Source: Nonomuraea polychroma
GTDB taxonomy: Bacteria > Actinomycetota > Actinomycetes > Streptosporangiales > Streptosporangiaceae
Direction of reading: 5' to 3'
Assembly (NCBI RefSeq): GCF_004011505.1
Contig: NZ_SAUN01000001.1
Coordinates: 11,001,501-11,065,500 of the forward strand
Length of the DNA stretch: 64,000 nucleotides
The translations under genes and the position numbers were made by a program. The first letter of the stretch is position 1, and each line of letters begins with the position of its first letter. Below, piece after piece: positions 35,019-42,646 of the stretch. The notes beneath the pieces were generated by a model. The model ran no database searches and was not told the origin of the DNA. It was given only the letters and a program-made list of their open reading frames with translations.

Positions 35019-36337
35019 CGACATTCCTGACCGGCTGGGGGCGCACGGCGCCCACACCGGCCACACTCGCGCGGCCCCGCTCCGTCGAGCACCTGAGCGA
35101 GCTGGTCGCCGCCGCGGCAGGCGGGCGCGGCGTGGTGGCGCGCGGCCTGGGCAGGTCGTACGGCGACGCCGCGCAGAACGCCGGCGGCCTCGTCCTCGAC
35201 TGCACCGGCCTCGACACGTGGACCCAAGACGAGGCCAGCGGCCTGGTGACCGCCTCCGGCGGGGTCAGCCTGCACGACCTGATGACGGCACTCGTCCCCC
35301 GGGGCTGGTTCGTCCCCGTCAGCCCGGGCACCCGGCACGTCACCGTCGGCGGCGCCATAGCGGCCGACGTGCACGGCAAGAACCACCACCGCGACTCCTC
35401 CTTCGGCGCGCACGTCCGCTCGCTCACCCTGGTGACCGCCGACGGGACGGTCCGCACCCTTCACCCGGGCGATCCGCTCTTCCGGGCCACCGTGGGCGGC
35501 ATGGGGCTGACCGGGGTGATCGCCGAGGCCACGTTCGCCTGCGTGCCCGTCGAGACCGCCCTCATGCGGGTGGACGTGCAGCGCACCGCCGACCTCGACG
35601 AGACGCTGGCGACCATGGAGGCCACCGACGACCGCTACCGCTACACCGTGGCCTGGATCGACCTGCTCGCCCAGGGCAGCCGGATGGGGCGCAGCGTGCT
35701 CACCAGGGGCGATCACCTGCCGCGTGACGACGGGAAGGAGTCGCCCGCCTTCGCGCCGGGCGCGTCGCTGCGGGCGCCCGCCTGGGTGCCCGGGGGGCTG
35801 CTCAACAGGGTGAGCGTGCGCGCGTTCAACGAGGTCTGGTATCGCAAGGCGCCCCGGCGCAAGACCATCGTGCAGGGCATCGCGCCGTTCTTCCATCCGC
35901 TCGACTTCGTCGAGGGCTGGAACCGCGTGTACGGCCCGCGGGGCTTCGTCCAGTACCAGTTCGTGGTGCCCTTCGGCGCCGAGGACACGCTGCGCGACAT
36001 CGTCGGCTCGTTGTCGGCACACGGGACGGTGTCGTTCCTGACCGTGCTCAAGAGGTTCGGGCCGGGCTCGGGCGGGCTGCTGTCCTTCCCCATGCCCGGC
36101 TGGACGCTGGCCCTGGACATCCCGGTCGGGCAGCGCGGCCTGGACGGCCTGCTCCGCGGCTTCGACCGGCGCGTGGCCGACGTCGGAGGGCGGGTCTACC
36201 TCGCCAAGGACTCGCGGCTGCGCGCTGACATGATGGCGGCGATGTATCCCGAGCTGGAGCGGTGGCGGCGGATCAAGGACGAGGCCGATCCTGCCGGGCT
36301 GTTCCGCTCCGACCTGGCCAGGAGGCTCCGGCTGTGA
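35015..36337 (+). CDS. dprE1: Decaprenylphosphoryl-beta-D-ribose 2'-oxidase DprE1
   Basis: A 440-residue FAD enzyme of the VAO fold. GLGRSYGDAAQN and HGKNHHRDSSFG (His120, Lys122; Mycobacterium His132, Lys134) form the FAD site, and Lys398 in YLAKDSR aligns with Lys418. It oxidises decaprenylphosphoryl ribose to the 2'-keto form. The Mycobacterium Cys387 region WNICVDFP reads WTLALDIP here, so Ala366 replaces Cys387 and Thr364 replaces Asn385; spacing to Lys346 (Lys367) is conserved, which supports the alignment. Benzothiazinones attach covalently to Cys387, so this enzyme should be naturally tolerant. Coupled to UbiA and DprE2 by 4-bp overlaps. Confidence 0.94.
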   Translation: MTTFLTGWGRTAPTPATLARPRSVEHLSELVAAAAGGRGVVARGLGRSYGDAAQNAGGLVLDCTGLDTWTQDEASGLVTASGGVSLHDLMTALVPRGWFVPVSPGTRHVTVGGAIAADVHGKNHHRDSSFGAHVRSLTLVTADGTVRTLHPGDPLFRATVGGMGLTGVIAEATFACVPVETALMRVDVQRTADLDETLATMEATDDRYRYTVAWIDLLAQGSRMGRSVLTRGDHLPRDDGKESPAFAPGASLRAPAWVPGGLLNRVSVRAFNEVWYRKAPRRKTIVQGIAPFFHPLDFVEGWNRVYGPRGFVQYQFVVPFGAEDTLRDIVGSLSAHGTVSFLTVLKRFGPGSGGLLSFPMPGWTLALDIPVGQRGLDGLLRGFDRRVADVGGRVYLAKDSRLRADMMAAMYPELERWRRIKDEADPAGLFRSDLARRLRL

Positions 36338-37071
36338 AGAACGCTCTCGGCGCGGTGGACACCGTGCTGCTGCTCGGCGGGCGCAGCGAGATCGGCTTGG
36401 AGATCGTCAAGCTGCTGGTGGGCCTGGGCGCGAGCCGCGTGGTGCTGGCCGCCCGCGGCGACCTCGCCCCGCCCGCATTGAGCGCGGAGTTCCACGTCCT
36501 GCCGTTCGACGCGCTGGACGTCAACGGGCACGGCGCCGTCTTCGACAAGGCGGTGGAGCTGGTGGGCGATCTCGACGTGGTGATCTCCGGGTTCGGTGTG
36601 CTGGGGAGCCAGGCGGACTACGACGCCGACCCCGCGGCCGCCGCGCGGGACGTGGCGGTCAACTACGGCGCCCACGTGTCGGTGGGGCTGCACGCGGCCA
36701 GGGTGCTGCGCGAGCAGGGACACGGCACGCTCGTGATGTTGTCGTCGGTGGCGGGCGCGCGTGTCCGCAAGTCCAACTTCGTGTACGGCTCCGCCAAGGC
36801 CGGGCTCGACGGGTTCGCGCAGGGACTCGGCGACGCCCTGCACGGATCTGGCGCCAGGGTGCTGATCGTGCGGCCGGGCTTCGTGATCGGCCGGATGACG
36901 AAAGGACTCACGCCCGCTCCGCTGTCCTCGACACCCCGCCAGGTGGCCTCGGCCACGGTGCGGGCGCTGCGCGAGGGGGCGTCCTCCGTCTGGGTGCCGC
37001 GCGCGCTCGGGCCGATCTTCGCGGTCATGCGGCTGCTGCCTCGCGCCCTGTGGCGCAGGATGCCACGTTAG
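36334..37071 (+). CDS. dprE2: Decaprenylphosphoryl-2-keto-ribose reductase DprE2
   Basis: A 245-residue short-chain dehydrogenase. The nucleotide site is LLGGRSEIG (14-21) rather than the usual TGxxxGxG, as in DprE2 proteins. The catalytic set is Ser137/138 (LSSV), Tyr151 and Lys155 (YGSAK). It reduces the DprE1 product to decaprenylphosphoryl arabinose, completing epimerisation. GTG 36334 overlaps the DprE1 stop (GTGA). The stop codon at 37069 is part of a KstR-like box that belongs to the next gene's promoter. Confidence 0.93.
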   Translation: MKNALGAVDTVLLLGGRSEIGLEIVKLLVGLGASRVVLAARGDLAPPALSAEFHVLPFDALDVNGHGAVFDKAVELVGDLDVVISGFGVLGSQADYDADPAAAARDVAVNYGAHVSVGLHAARVLREQGHGTLVMLSSVAGARVRKSNFVYGSAKAGLDGFAQGLGDALHGSGARVLIVRPGFVIGRMTKGLTPAPLSSTPRQVASATVRALREGASSVWVPRALGPIFAVMRLLPRALWRRMPR

Positions 37072-37082
37072 AACTCGTTCCA
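37069..37082. promoter_or_regulatory. KstR-like box TAGAACTCGTTCCA
   Basis: Exact match to TnnAACnnGTTnnA. It overlaps the DprE2 stop codon and lies 73 bp upstream of the nitronate-monooxygenase-like start, with a second box 28 bp further on. Confidence 0.6.
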
Positions 37083-37110
37083 CCGAGCTGACCGATCAAA
37101 GGTTCTAGAG

Positions 37111-37124
37111 TAGAACACGTTGCA
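37111..37124. promoter_or_regulatory. KstR-like box TAGAACACGTTGCA
   Basis: Exact match to TnnAACnnGTTnnA, 30 bp upstream of the nitronate-monooxygenase-like start. It is identical to the box at 33776. An overlapping TTCTA-GAG-TAGAA dyad begins just upstream. Confidence 0.65.
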
Positions 37125-37154
37125 GTTAGGGGTTCCGCGTCTTATCGTCGGGCC

Positions 37155-38261
37155 ATGCGGACACGTGTCACGGACATGTTCGGAATCGAGCTCCCGATCT
37201 TCGCCTTCAGCCACTGCAGGGACGTGGTGGCGGCCGTCAGCCGGGCGGGCGGCATGGGGGTGCTGGGGGCTCTCTACTTCACGCCTGAAGAGCTCGAGAT
37301 GGAGCTCAAGTGGATCGACGACCACGTGGACGGCAAGCCGTACGGCGTGGACGTCGTCATGCCCGCCTCCTACGAGGGCGCCGACTTCGCCCCGGAGGAA
37401 CTGGTGGGCCGCCTGCAGTCGATGATCCCCGACGGGCACCGCGCGTTCGTCGAGAACCTCCTGGCCAAGCACGGCGTGCCGCCCCTGTCCTCGGACGCCG
37501 ACGCCGGCAAGGTCCTGCTGGGCTGGACGGACGCCACGGCCCGCCCGCAGGTCGAGGTGGCCCTGAGACACCCGATCGCGCTCCTGGCCAACGCCCTCGG
37601 CCCGCCCCCTGCCGACGTCGTGGACCAGGCCCACGCCCACGGGGTGAAGGTTGCCGCCCTCGCCTCCACGCCCCGCCACGCGCTCAAGCAGGTCGAGGTC
37701 GGGGTGGACGTGGTGGTCGCCCAGGGCACGGAGGCCGGCGGTCACACCGGTGAGATCTCCACGATGGTCCTCATCCCCCAGGTGGTGGACGCGGTGGACG
37801 TCCCCGTCCTGGCCGCGGGCGGCATCGGCAACGGCCGCCAGATGGCGGCGGGGCTGGCGCTGGGAGCCGAGGGCGTCTGGACCGGCTCCTTGTGGCTCAC
37901 CGTCGAGGAGGCCGACACCCCGGAGATGGCCAAGCGCCGCATCCTGGAGGCGACCTCCCGCGACACCGTGCGCTCGCGCAGCTGGACCGGCAAGCCGGCG
38001 CGGCTGCTCAAGAACGAGTGGACGGACGCGTGGGAGTCGGAGGAGTCGCCGGGGACGCTGCCGATGCCGCTGCAGTTCATGCTGGTCTCGGACGCGCTGC
38101 GGCGCATCGGCCGCTCGGACGTCAGCGAGCTGGCGACCTTTCCCGCCGGGCAGATCATCGGCATCACGAACCAGGTCCGCTCCACGAAGGACGTGGTGTT
38201 CGGCCTGGTGGAGGAGTACGGGGAGGCGCTGGAGCGCCTCTCCCGCCTCACCCAGGACTAG
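37155..38261 (+). CDS. Nitronate-monooxygenase-family flavoprotein (Rv1533-like)
   Basis: A 368-residue TIM-barrel FMN enzyme of the 2-nitropropane dioxygenase family. The N-terminus (FGIELPIFAFSHCRDVVAAV) and the FMN-phosphate motif VAQGTEAGGHTG are present, followed by PVLAAGGIGNGRQMAAGLALGA. The sequence looks closest, from memory, to the mycobacterial Rv1533 type rather than to the sterol-ring enzyme IpdC. Substrate is unknown. Its two KstR-like boxes and its position beside EchA19- and FadD19-like genes suggest a role in steroid or lipid breakdown. A fragment of a paralogue is found in the scar at 33821. It overlaps the convergent enoyl-CoA hydratase gene by 4 bp. Confidence 0.9.
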   Translation: MRTRVTDMFGIELPIFAFSHCRDVVAAVSRAGGMGVLGALYFTPEELEMELKWIDDHVDGKPYGVDVVMPASYEGADFAPEELVGRLQSMIPDGHRAFVENLLAKHGVPPLSSDADAGKVLLGWTDATARPQVEVALRHPIALLANALGPPPADVVDQAHAHGVKVAALASTPRHALKQVEVGVDVVVAQGTEAGGHTGEISTMVLIPQVVDAVDVPVLAAGGIGNGRQMAAGLALGAEGVWTGSLWLTVEEADTPEMAKRRILEATSRDTVRSRSWTGKPARLLKNEWTDAWESEESPGTLPMPLQFMLVSDALRRIGRSDVSELATFPAGQIIGITNQVRSTKDVVFGLVEEYGEALERLSRLTQD

Positions 38262-39067
38262 CGGCCCTGGTACGTCGGAGGGCGCTTCTCGCGGAAGGCG
38301 CGGGCGCCCTCCTTGGCGTCTTCTGAGCCGATGACCGGCCAGCCCAGGTCGTCCGACACCTTGAGCGCTTCGGGCTCGGACAGCCCAAGGGTGTCGCGGT
38401 ATGTGCGCAGGATCGCCTGGACCGCCAGCGGGCCGGAGGCGGCCACGTCGGCGGCCAGCTCGCGGGCCGCCGCCAGCGCCTGACCGTCCGGGACCACACG
38501 GTTGACCAGCCCCATCGACAGGGCCTCCGCCGCCGTGATCGCGCGACCCGTGAGCAGCAGGTCCATGGCGTGGCAGTACGGGATCTGCCGGGGCAGCCGG
38601 ATGGCACTGCCCCCCATGGGGAACAGGCCACGCTTGGCCTCGAACAATCCCAGCGTGGCCGACTCCGCCACCACCCGCAGATCCGTGCCCACCAGCAACT
38701 CGGTACCGCCGGCCACCGCGTAGCCCTCCACCGCGCTTATGATCGGCTTGGTCGGCAGGTCCTCGCGCAGCAGGCCCTTCCAGTGGAAGTTGGGGATCTG
38801 GGCGGCCCTGGCCTGGACCTCCGGGTCCGACGACGGCTGTCCCATGGCCTTGAGGTCGGCGCCCGCGCAGAACGTGCCCTCCGCGCCCGTCAGGATCGCC
38901 ACCCTGATCTCGGGCTCCGCCGACGCGTACGCCCATGCCGAGGCCAGGCCGATCAGCATGTCCGAGGAGAGCGCGTTGCGGGCCTCCGGCCGGTTCATGG
39001 TGACGATGAGGACGTGGCCGTCGCGTTCTACCCGGCAGTGAGGGGTACTGATCGGAAGGAGCTCCAC
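38258..39067 (-). CDS. echA19: Enoyl-CoA hydratase, EchA19-like
   Basis: A 269-residue crotonase-fold enzyme. The oxyanion-hole segment GTFCAGADLKAMG and the second segment SAVEGYAVAGGTELL carry the usual glycines, and AKRGLFPMGGSA with RLPRQIPYCHA follows. It closely resembles mycobacterial EchA19, which hydrates enoyl-CoA intermediates of the cholesterol side chain. It is divergent from the acyl-CoA synthetase gene, with about 110 bp containing two operator-like sites between the starts. In Mycobacterium echA19 and fadD19 are also neighbours. Confidence 0.9.
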   Translation of the reverse strand: MELLPISTPHCRVERDGHVLIVTMNRPEARNALSSDMLIGLASAWAYASAEPEIRVAILTGAEGTFCAGADLKAMGQPSSDPEVQARAAQIPNFHWKGLLREDLPTKPIISAVEGYAVAGGTELLVGTDLRVVAESATLGLFEAKRGLFPMGGSAIRLPRQIPYCHAMDLLLTGRAITAAEALSMGLVNRVVPDGQALAAARELAADVAASGPLAVQAILRTYRDTLGLSEPEALKVSDDLGWPVIGSEDAKEGARAFREKRPPTYQGR

Positions 39068-39085
39068 GGGTGCCTCCGGTCTTGT

Positions 39086-39099
39086 ATCAAGCGCTTGCT
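39086..39099. promoter_or_regulatory. KstR2-like palindrome ATCAAGCGCTTGCT
   Basis: Matches the KstR2 consensus AnCAAGnnCTTGnT at every fixed position, on both strands. It lies between the divergent EchA19-like and acyl-CoA synthetase genes, 19 bp upstream of the EchA19-like start. KstR2 in mycobacteria represses the steroid CD-ring genes in response to a ring-derived CoA metabolite. Confidence 0.65.
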
Positions 39100-39136
39100 A
39101 CGCATTGCGCCCCAGGATACGCTCCGAGCAGCAAAC

Positions 39137-39150
39137 GAGAACAGGTTCCT
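39137..39150. promoter_or_regulatory. GAGAACAGGTTCCT, degenerate KstR-like box
   Basis: Keeps the AACnnGTT core but lacks the outer T and A. It is 29 bp upstream of the acyl-CoA synthetase start, between it and the KstR2-like box. Confidence 0.4.
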
Positions 39151-39178
39151 ATTTTGCTCGCGCCACAAGGGAGTGCAC

Positions 39179-40726
39179 ATGGGCACGCTCGGTTTCTGGA
39201 GGCTCGCGCAGGCGGATCCCGAGTGGATCGCGGCCGTGGACCCCGATGGCACGCAGCACCGCGCGGGCGACCTCCTCGCCCGATCGAACCGCCTCGTCCA
39301 CGGACTGCGCGACCTCGGGCTCAAGCCCGGTGACGGCATCTGCGGCCTGGTGCCCAACGGCGCCGACGGCCTGGTCCTCTACCTGGCCGCGATGCAGGCC
39401 GGCTGGTACTACACGCCGATCAATTGGCACCTCACCGGCCCGGAGATCGCCTATATCGTCTCCGACAGCGAGGCGAAGGCGTTCTTCGTCCACCCCCGGT
39501 TCCTGGGAGAGGGCGCCAAGGCGGCGGACGTCATCGCGCCCGAGCGGCGTTTCGTGCTCGGGGACGAGGCCGACGGGTTCCGCCCCGCGAGCGAGCTGAC
39601 CGACGGGCGGCCCGACAGCGTGCCTGCCGATCGCACCGCCGGCGCCACCATGCACTACACGTCGGGCACCACCGGCAAGCCCAAGGGCGTCAAGCGCCCG
39701 CTGAACGGCCTCGATCCGGACGACTCCGCCGAGCTCATGACGTTCCTGCTCGGCTTGTTCGGCATCACGCCGGGCCGGCCCAACGCCCACCTGGTCACCT
39801 CGCCGTGCTACCACACCGCCGTCACGCAGTTCGGCGGCACGGCCCTGCATATGGGGCACACGCTCGTCTACATGGACAAGTGGGACGCCGAGGAAATGCT
39901 CCGGCTCTGCGAGCGGCACCGCGTGACCAACTCGCACCTGGTCCCGACGCATTTCAAGCGGCTGCTCGCGCTGCCCGAGCCGACCCGCAAGCAGTACGAC
40001 CTGTCCTCGCTCACGTGGATGATCCACGCGGCCGCCCCCTGTCCGGTCCCGGTGAAATGGGCGATGTTGGACTGGTGGGGCGACTGCGTCTACGAGTACT
40101 ACGCGGCCACCGAGGGCGGCGGCACCCTGGCCACGCCGGAGGACTGGAAGGCGCACCCGGGCACGGTCGGCAAGGCCTGGCCCATCAGCGAACTGCTCAT
40201 CGTGGACGAGCAGGGCGAGCCGGTGCCGGCCGGCACCCCTGGGACGATCTACATGAAGATGATGGGCGTCCAGTTCGAGTACAAGGGCGACCCCGCCAAG
40301 ACCGCCGCGAACCGGCTCAAGGACTTCTTCACCGTCGGGGACATCGGATACCTGGACGAAGACGGCTTCCTCTACCTCTGCGACCGCAAAGCCGACATGA
40401 TCATTTCCGGCGGCGCGAACATCTACCCGGCCGAGATCGAGAACGAGCTCATGATCCACCCGAAGGTGGCGGACGTGGCCGTGTTCGGCATCCCGGACGA
40501 GGAGTGGGGCGAGCAGATCAAGGCCGTGGTCGAGCCCGCGCCGGGCGTCGAGCCGGGCCCGGAGCTGGCCGCCGAGCTGCTGGCCTCGCTTGAGGGCCGG
40601 CTGGCCAGGATGAAGTGGCCCAAGAGCATCGACTTCATCGCCGAGATGCCCCGCGAGCCGAACGGCAAGCTGCTCAAACGCAAACTCCGCGCCCCGTACT
40701 GGGAGGGACATGACCGTGCCATCTGA
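39179..40726 (+). CDS. Acyl-CoA synthetase, steroid/fatty-acid type
   Basis: A 515-residue AMP-forming ligase. HYTSGTTGKPKGVKRP is the P-loop, EYYAATEGGGTLAT the adenylate motif, GDIGYLDEDGFLYLCDRKAD the hinge and NGKLLKRKLR the catalytic-Lys end. Start ATG 39179 follows AAGGGAG at good spacing. It resembles the 476-residue ligase at 6378, but not FadD19 at 43794. It begins an operon with the DUF35 protein, Ltp4, Ltp3 and FadD19, so it probably activates a side-chain acid or related substrate. Its stop overlaps the next gene by 17 bp. Confidence 0.9.
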   Translation: MGTLGFWRLAQADPEWIAAVDPDGTQHRAGDLLARSNRLVHGLRDLGLKPGDGICGLVPNGADGLVLYLAAMQAGWYYTPINWHLTGPEIAYIVSDSEAKAFFVHPRFLGEGAKAADVIAPERRFVLGDEADGFRPASELTDGRPDSVPADRTAGATMHYTSGTTGKPKGVKRPLNGLDPDDSAELMTFLLGLFGITPGRPNAHLVTSPCYHTAVTQFGGTALHMGHTLVYMDKWDAEEMLRLCERHRVTNSHLVPTHFKRLLALPEPTRKQYDLSSLTWMIHAAAPCPVPVKWAMLDWWGDCVYEYYAATEGGGTLATPEDWKAHPGTVGKAWPISELLIVDEQGEPVPAGTPGTIYMKMMGVQFEYKGDPAKTAANRLKDFFTVGDIGYLDEDGFLYLCDRKADMIISGGANIYPAEIENELMIHPKVADVAVFGIPDEEWGEQIKAVVEPAPGVEPGPELAAELLASLEGRLARMKWPKSIDFIAEMPREPNGKLLKRKLRAPYWEGHDRAI

Positions 40727-41615
40727 TCCGCTCGTCGCCCAGCACGTCCTGGAGTTCCCCGGCGGCTACACGCGGACGACGGGACCGGTGATCGGCCGGT
40801 TCCTGAGCGAGTTGCGCGGCCGCCGCATCGTGGGGGCGCGTACGGCGGAGGGGCGGGTGCTGGTGCCGCCCCTCGAGTACGACCCCGCCACCGGCGAGCC
40901 CGTCACCGGCGAGTACGTCGAGGTCGGCCCGGCCGGCACGGTCACCACGTGGGCCTGGGTGCACGAACCGCTGGACGGCCATCCGGTGGACCGGCCCTTC
41001 GCCTGGGCGCTGATCAAGCTGGACGGCGCGGACACGGCGCTGGTGCACGCGGTGTGCCCCGAGCATCCCAAGGCCATGGAGGCCGGGATGCGGGTCTGGC
41101 CGGTCTGGCGGGACCAGCCGTCCGGCCACATCACCGACATTTCGTATTTCGTCCCTGAAGTCACCAAGATCGTGTCCAACGTGCGCTCCGAGTACCGCCT
41201 CCAGGCCGGCGGCGCACTCCGTGTCTTCCTCGAAGGCGTTCGGCGCGGCGTGTTCCTCGGCGGCCGCTGCGACCAGTGCGACAAGGTGTACGTCCCCTAC
41301 CGTGCGGCCTGCCCGGCATGCGGCAACGCCATCCCCGACACGCTCGAACTCCCCGACACCGGCACGATCACCACGTTCGCCATCAACAACCTGCCCGACC
41401 CGCGGGCCCCTCAGGTGCCCTTCGTGTCGGCGTACATCCTGCTCGACGGAGCCGACGTCCCCATGATCGCCCTGATCGGCGACGTGCCCGCTCACGAGGT
41501 GCGTCAGGGGATGCGCGTCAAGGCCGTGTGGGTGCCCGAGAGCGAGCGTACGGCGTCCATGGCGAACATCCGCTGGTTCGCCCCCACCGGCGAGCCCGAC
41601 GTGGAGTTGTCATGA
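40710..41615 (+). CDS. DUF35 OB-fold/zinc-ribbon protein (Rv3521-type)
   Basis: A 301-residue protein. An N-terminal OB-type region is followed by a four-cysteine zinc ribbon (CDQCDKVYVPYRAACPACG) and a second OB-fold ending RWFAPTGEP. Such proteins bind acyl-CoA and partner thiolase-like Ltp enzymes; ChsH2/Ltp2 is the best-studied example. Position directly before Ltp4 and Ltp3 matches Rv3521-Rv3522-Rv3523. ATG 40710 overlaps the preceding gene; GTG 40716 is an alternative. The stop overlaps Ltp4 (ATGA), so a stable complex is likely. Confidence 0.9.
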   Translation: MTVPSDPLVAQHVLEFPGGYTRTTGPVIGRFLSELRGRRIVGARTAEGRVLVPPLEYDPATGEPVTGEYVEVGPAGTVTTWAWVHEPLDGHPVDRPFAWALIKLDGADTALVHAVCPEHPKAMEAGMRVWPVWRDQPSGHITDISYFVPEVTKIVSNVRSEYRLQAGGALRVFLEGVRRGVFLGGRCDQCDKVYVPYRAACPACGNAIPDTLELPDTGTITTFAINNLPDPRAPQVPFVSAYILLDGADVPMIALIGDVPAHEVRQGMRVKAVWVPESERTASMANIRWFAPTGEPDVELS

Positions 41616-42646
41616 GAGCATTGGCGACCAGAGAAGTGGCGATCGTCGCGTTCGCCCAGACGCGGCACACCCCGCACGACACCGGGCTGACCGAGCCCGA
41701 GCTGATCCTGCCGGTGATCAACGAGGTCAAGCGGCGCACCGGGCTGGAGCGGTTCGGCTTCACCTGCTCGGGCAGTTGCGACTACCTCGCGGGCGCGCCG
41801 TTCTCGTTCGTGTCGGCGCTCGACGCGCTGGGCGCCTGGCCGCCCATCTCGGAGAGCCACGTGGAGATGGACGGCGCCTGGGCGCTGTACGAGGCGTGGG
41901 TGCGCCTGCAGCACGGCGACGTCGACTCGGCCCTGGTCTACGGCTTCGGCAAGTCGTCGCTCGGCGACCTGCGTACGATCATGACGCTTCAGCTGGATCC
42001 CTACTACCTGGCGCCGCTGGGGCTCGACCAGCTCTCCTACGCCGCGCTGCAGGCCGCCGCCGTCGGCGCGGACCGGAAGGAACTGGACGAGATCGTGCGC
42101 CGCAGCCGTGCCGACGGCCGCGCCAACCCGTACGCGCTGGACCTGCCCGACCCGGAGGGCGAGGACCTCGCCGTCCAGCCGCTGAAGCAGACGGACGTGC
42201 CGCCGAGCACGGACGGCGCGGCCGCCATCGTGCTCGCGGCCGGAGACCTGGCCAGGGAGCTGTCCGAAAGTCCCGCCTTCGTCAGGGGGATCGCGCACCG
42301 CATCGAGCCCCACTACCTGGGCATGCGCCACCTGGCACGGTCGGTCTCGGCTGCCGACGCGGCACGCGCCGCCGGGGTCGGCAAGGGGCCTGTCGAGGTG
42401 GCCGAGCTGCATGCCCAGTTCCCGCACGAGGAGATCATCCTGCGCGAGGCGCTGGAACTGACCGGCGACACGGTGATCAACCCGTCGGGCGGGCCGCTGG
42501 CCGCCAACCCCGTCATGGCCACCGGACTCATCCGCATCGGCGAGGCCGCGCAGCGCATCCTCGACGGCCAGGCCCGCCGCACCGTCGCCCACGCCGCCGG
42601 CGGTCCGTGCCTGCAGCACAATCTCGTCACCGTACTGGAGGCCTGA
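41612..42646 (+). CDS. ltp4: Thiolase-like aldolase/lipid-transfer protein, Ltp4-type
   Basis: A 344-residue thiolase-fold protein. CSGSCDYLAGAPFSFVSALD and ESHVEMDGAWALYEAW closely match mycobacterial Rv3522. INPSGGPLAANPVMATG is the conserved C-terminal Gly loop. The thiolase nucleophile position is replaced in Ltp proteins, which instead act as retro-aldolases on side-chain CoA esters. Ltp3 and Ltp4 have been linked to breakdown of C-24 branched sterol side chains in Rhodococcus. Overlaps neighbours by 4 bp (ATGA) and 1 bp (TGATG). Confidence 0.92.
   Translation: MRALATREVAIVAFAQTRHTPHDTGLTEPELILPVINEVKRRTGLERFGFTCSGSCDYLAGAPFSFVSALDALGAWPPISESHVEMDGAWALYEAWVRLQHGDVDSALVYGFGKSSLGDLRTIMTLQLDPYYLAPLGLDQLSYAALQAAAVGADRKELDEIVRRSRADGRANPYALDLPDPEGEDLAVQPLKQTDVPPSTDGAAAIVLAAGDLARELSESPAFVRGIAHRIEPHYLGMRHLARSVSAADAARAAGVGKGPVEVAELHAQFPHEEIILREALELTGDTVINPSGGPLAANPVMATGLIRIGEAAQRILDGQARRTVAHAAGGPCLQHNLVTVLEA

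Noticed and set aside
37155..38261. Assignment of the nitronate-monooxygenase-like gene as IpdC
   Set aside because: Its N-terminal sequence and extra loop match the Rv1533-like branch as remembered, not the Rv3553 (IpdC) branch, so only the family name is given.
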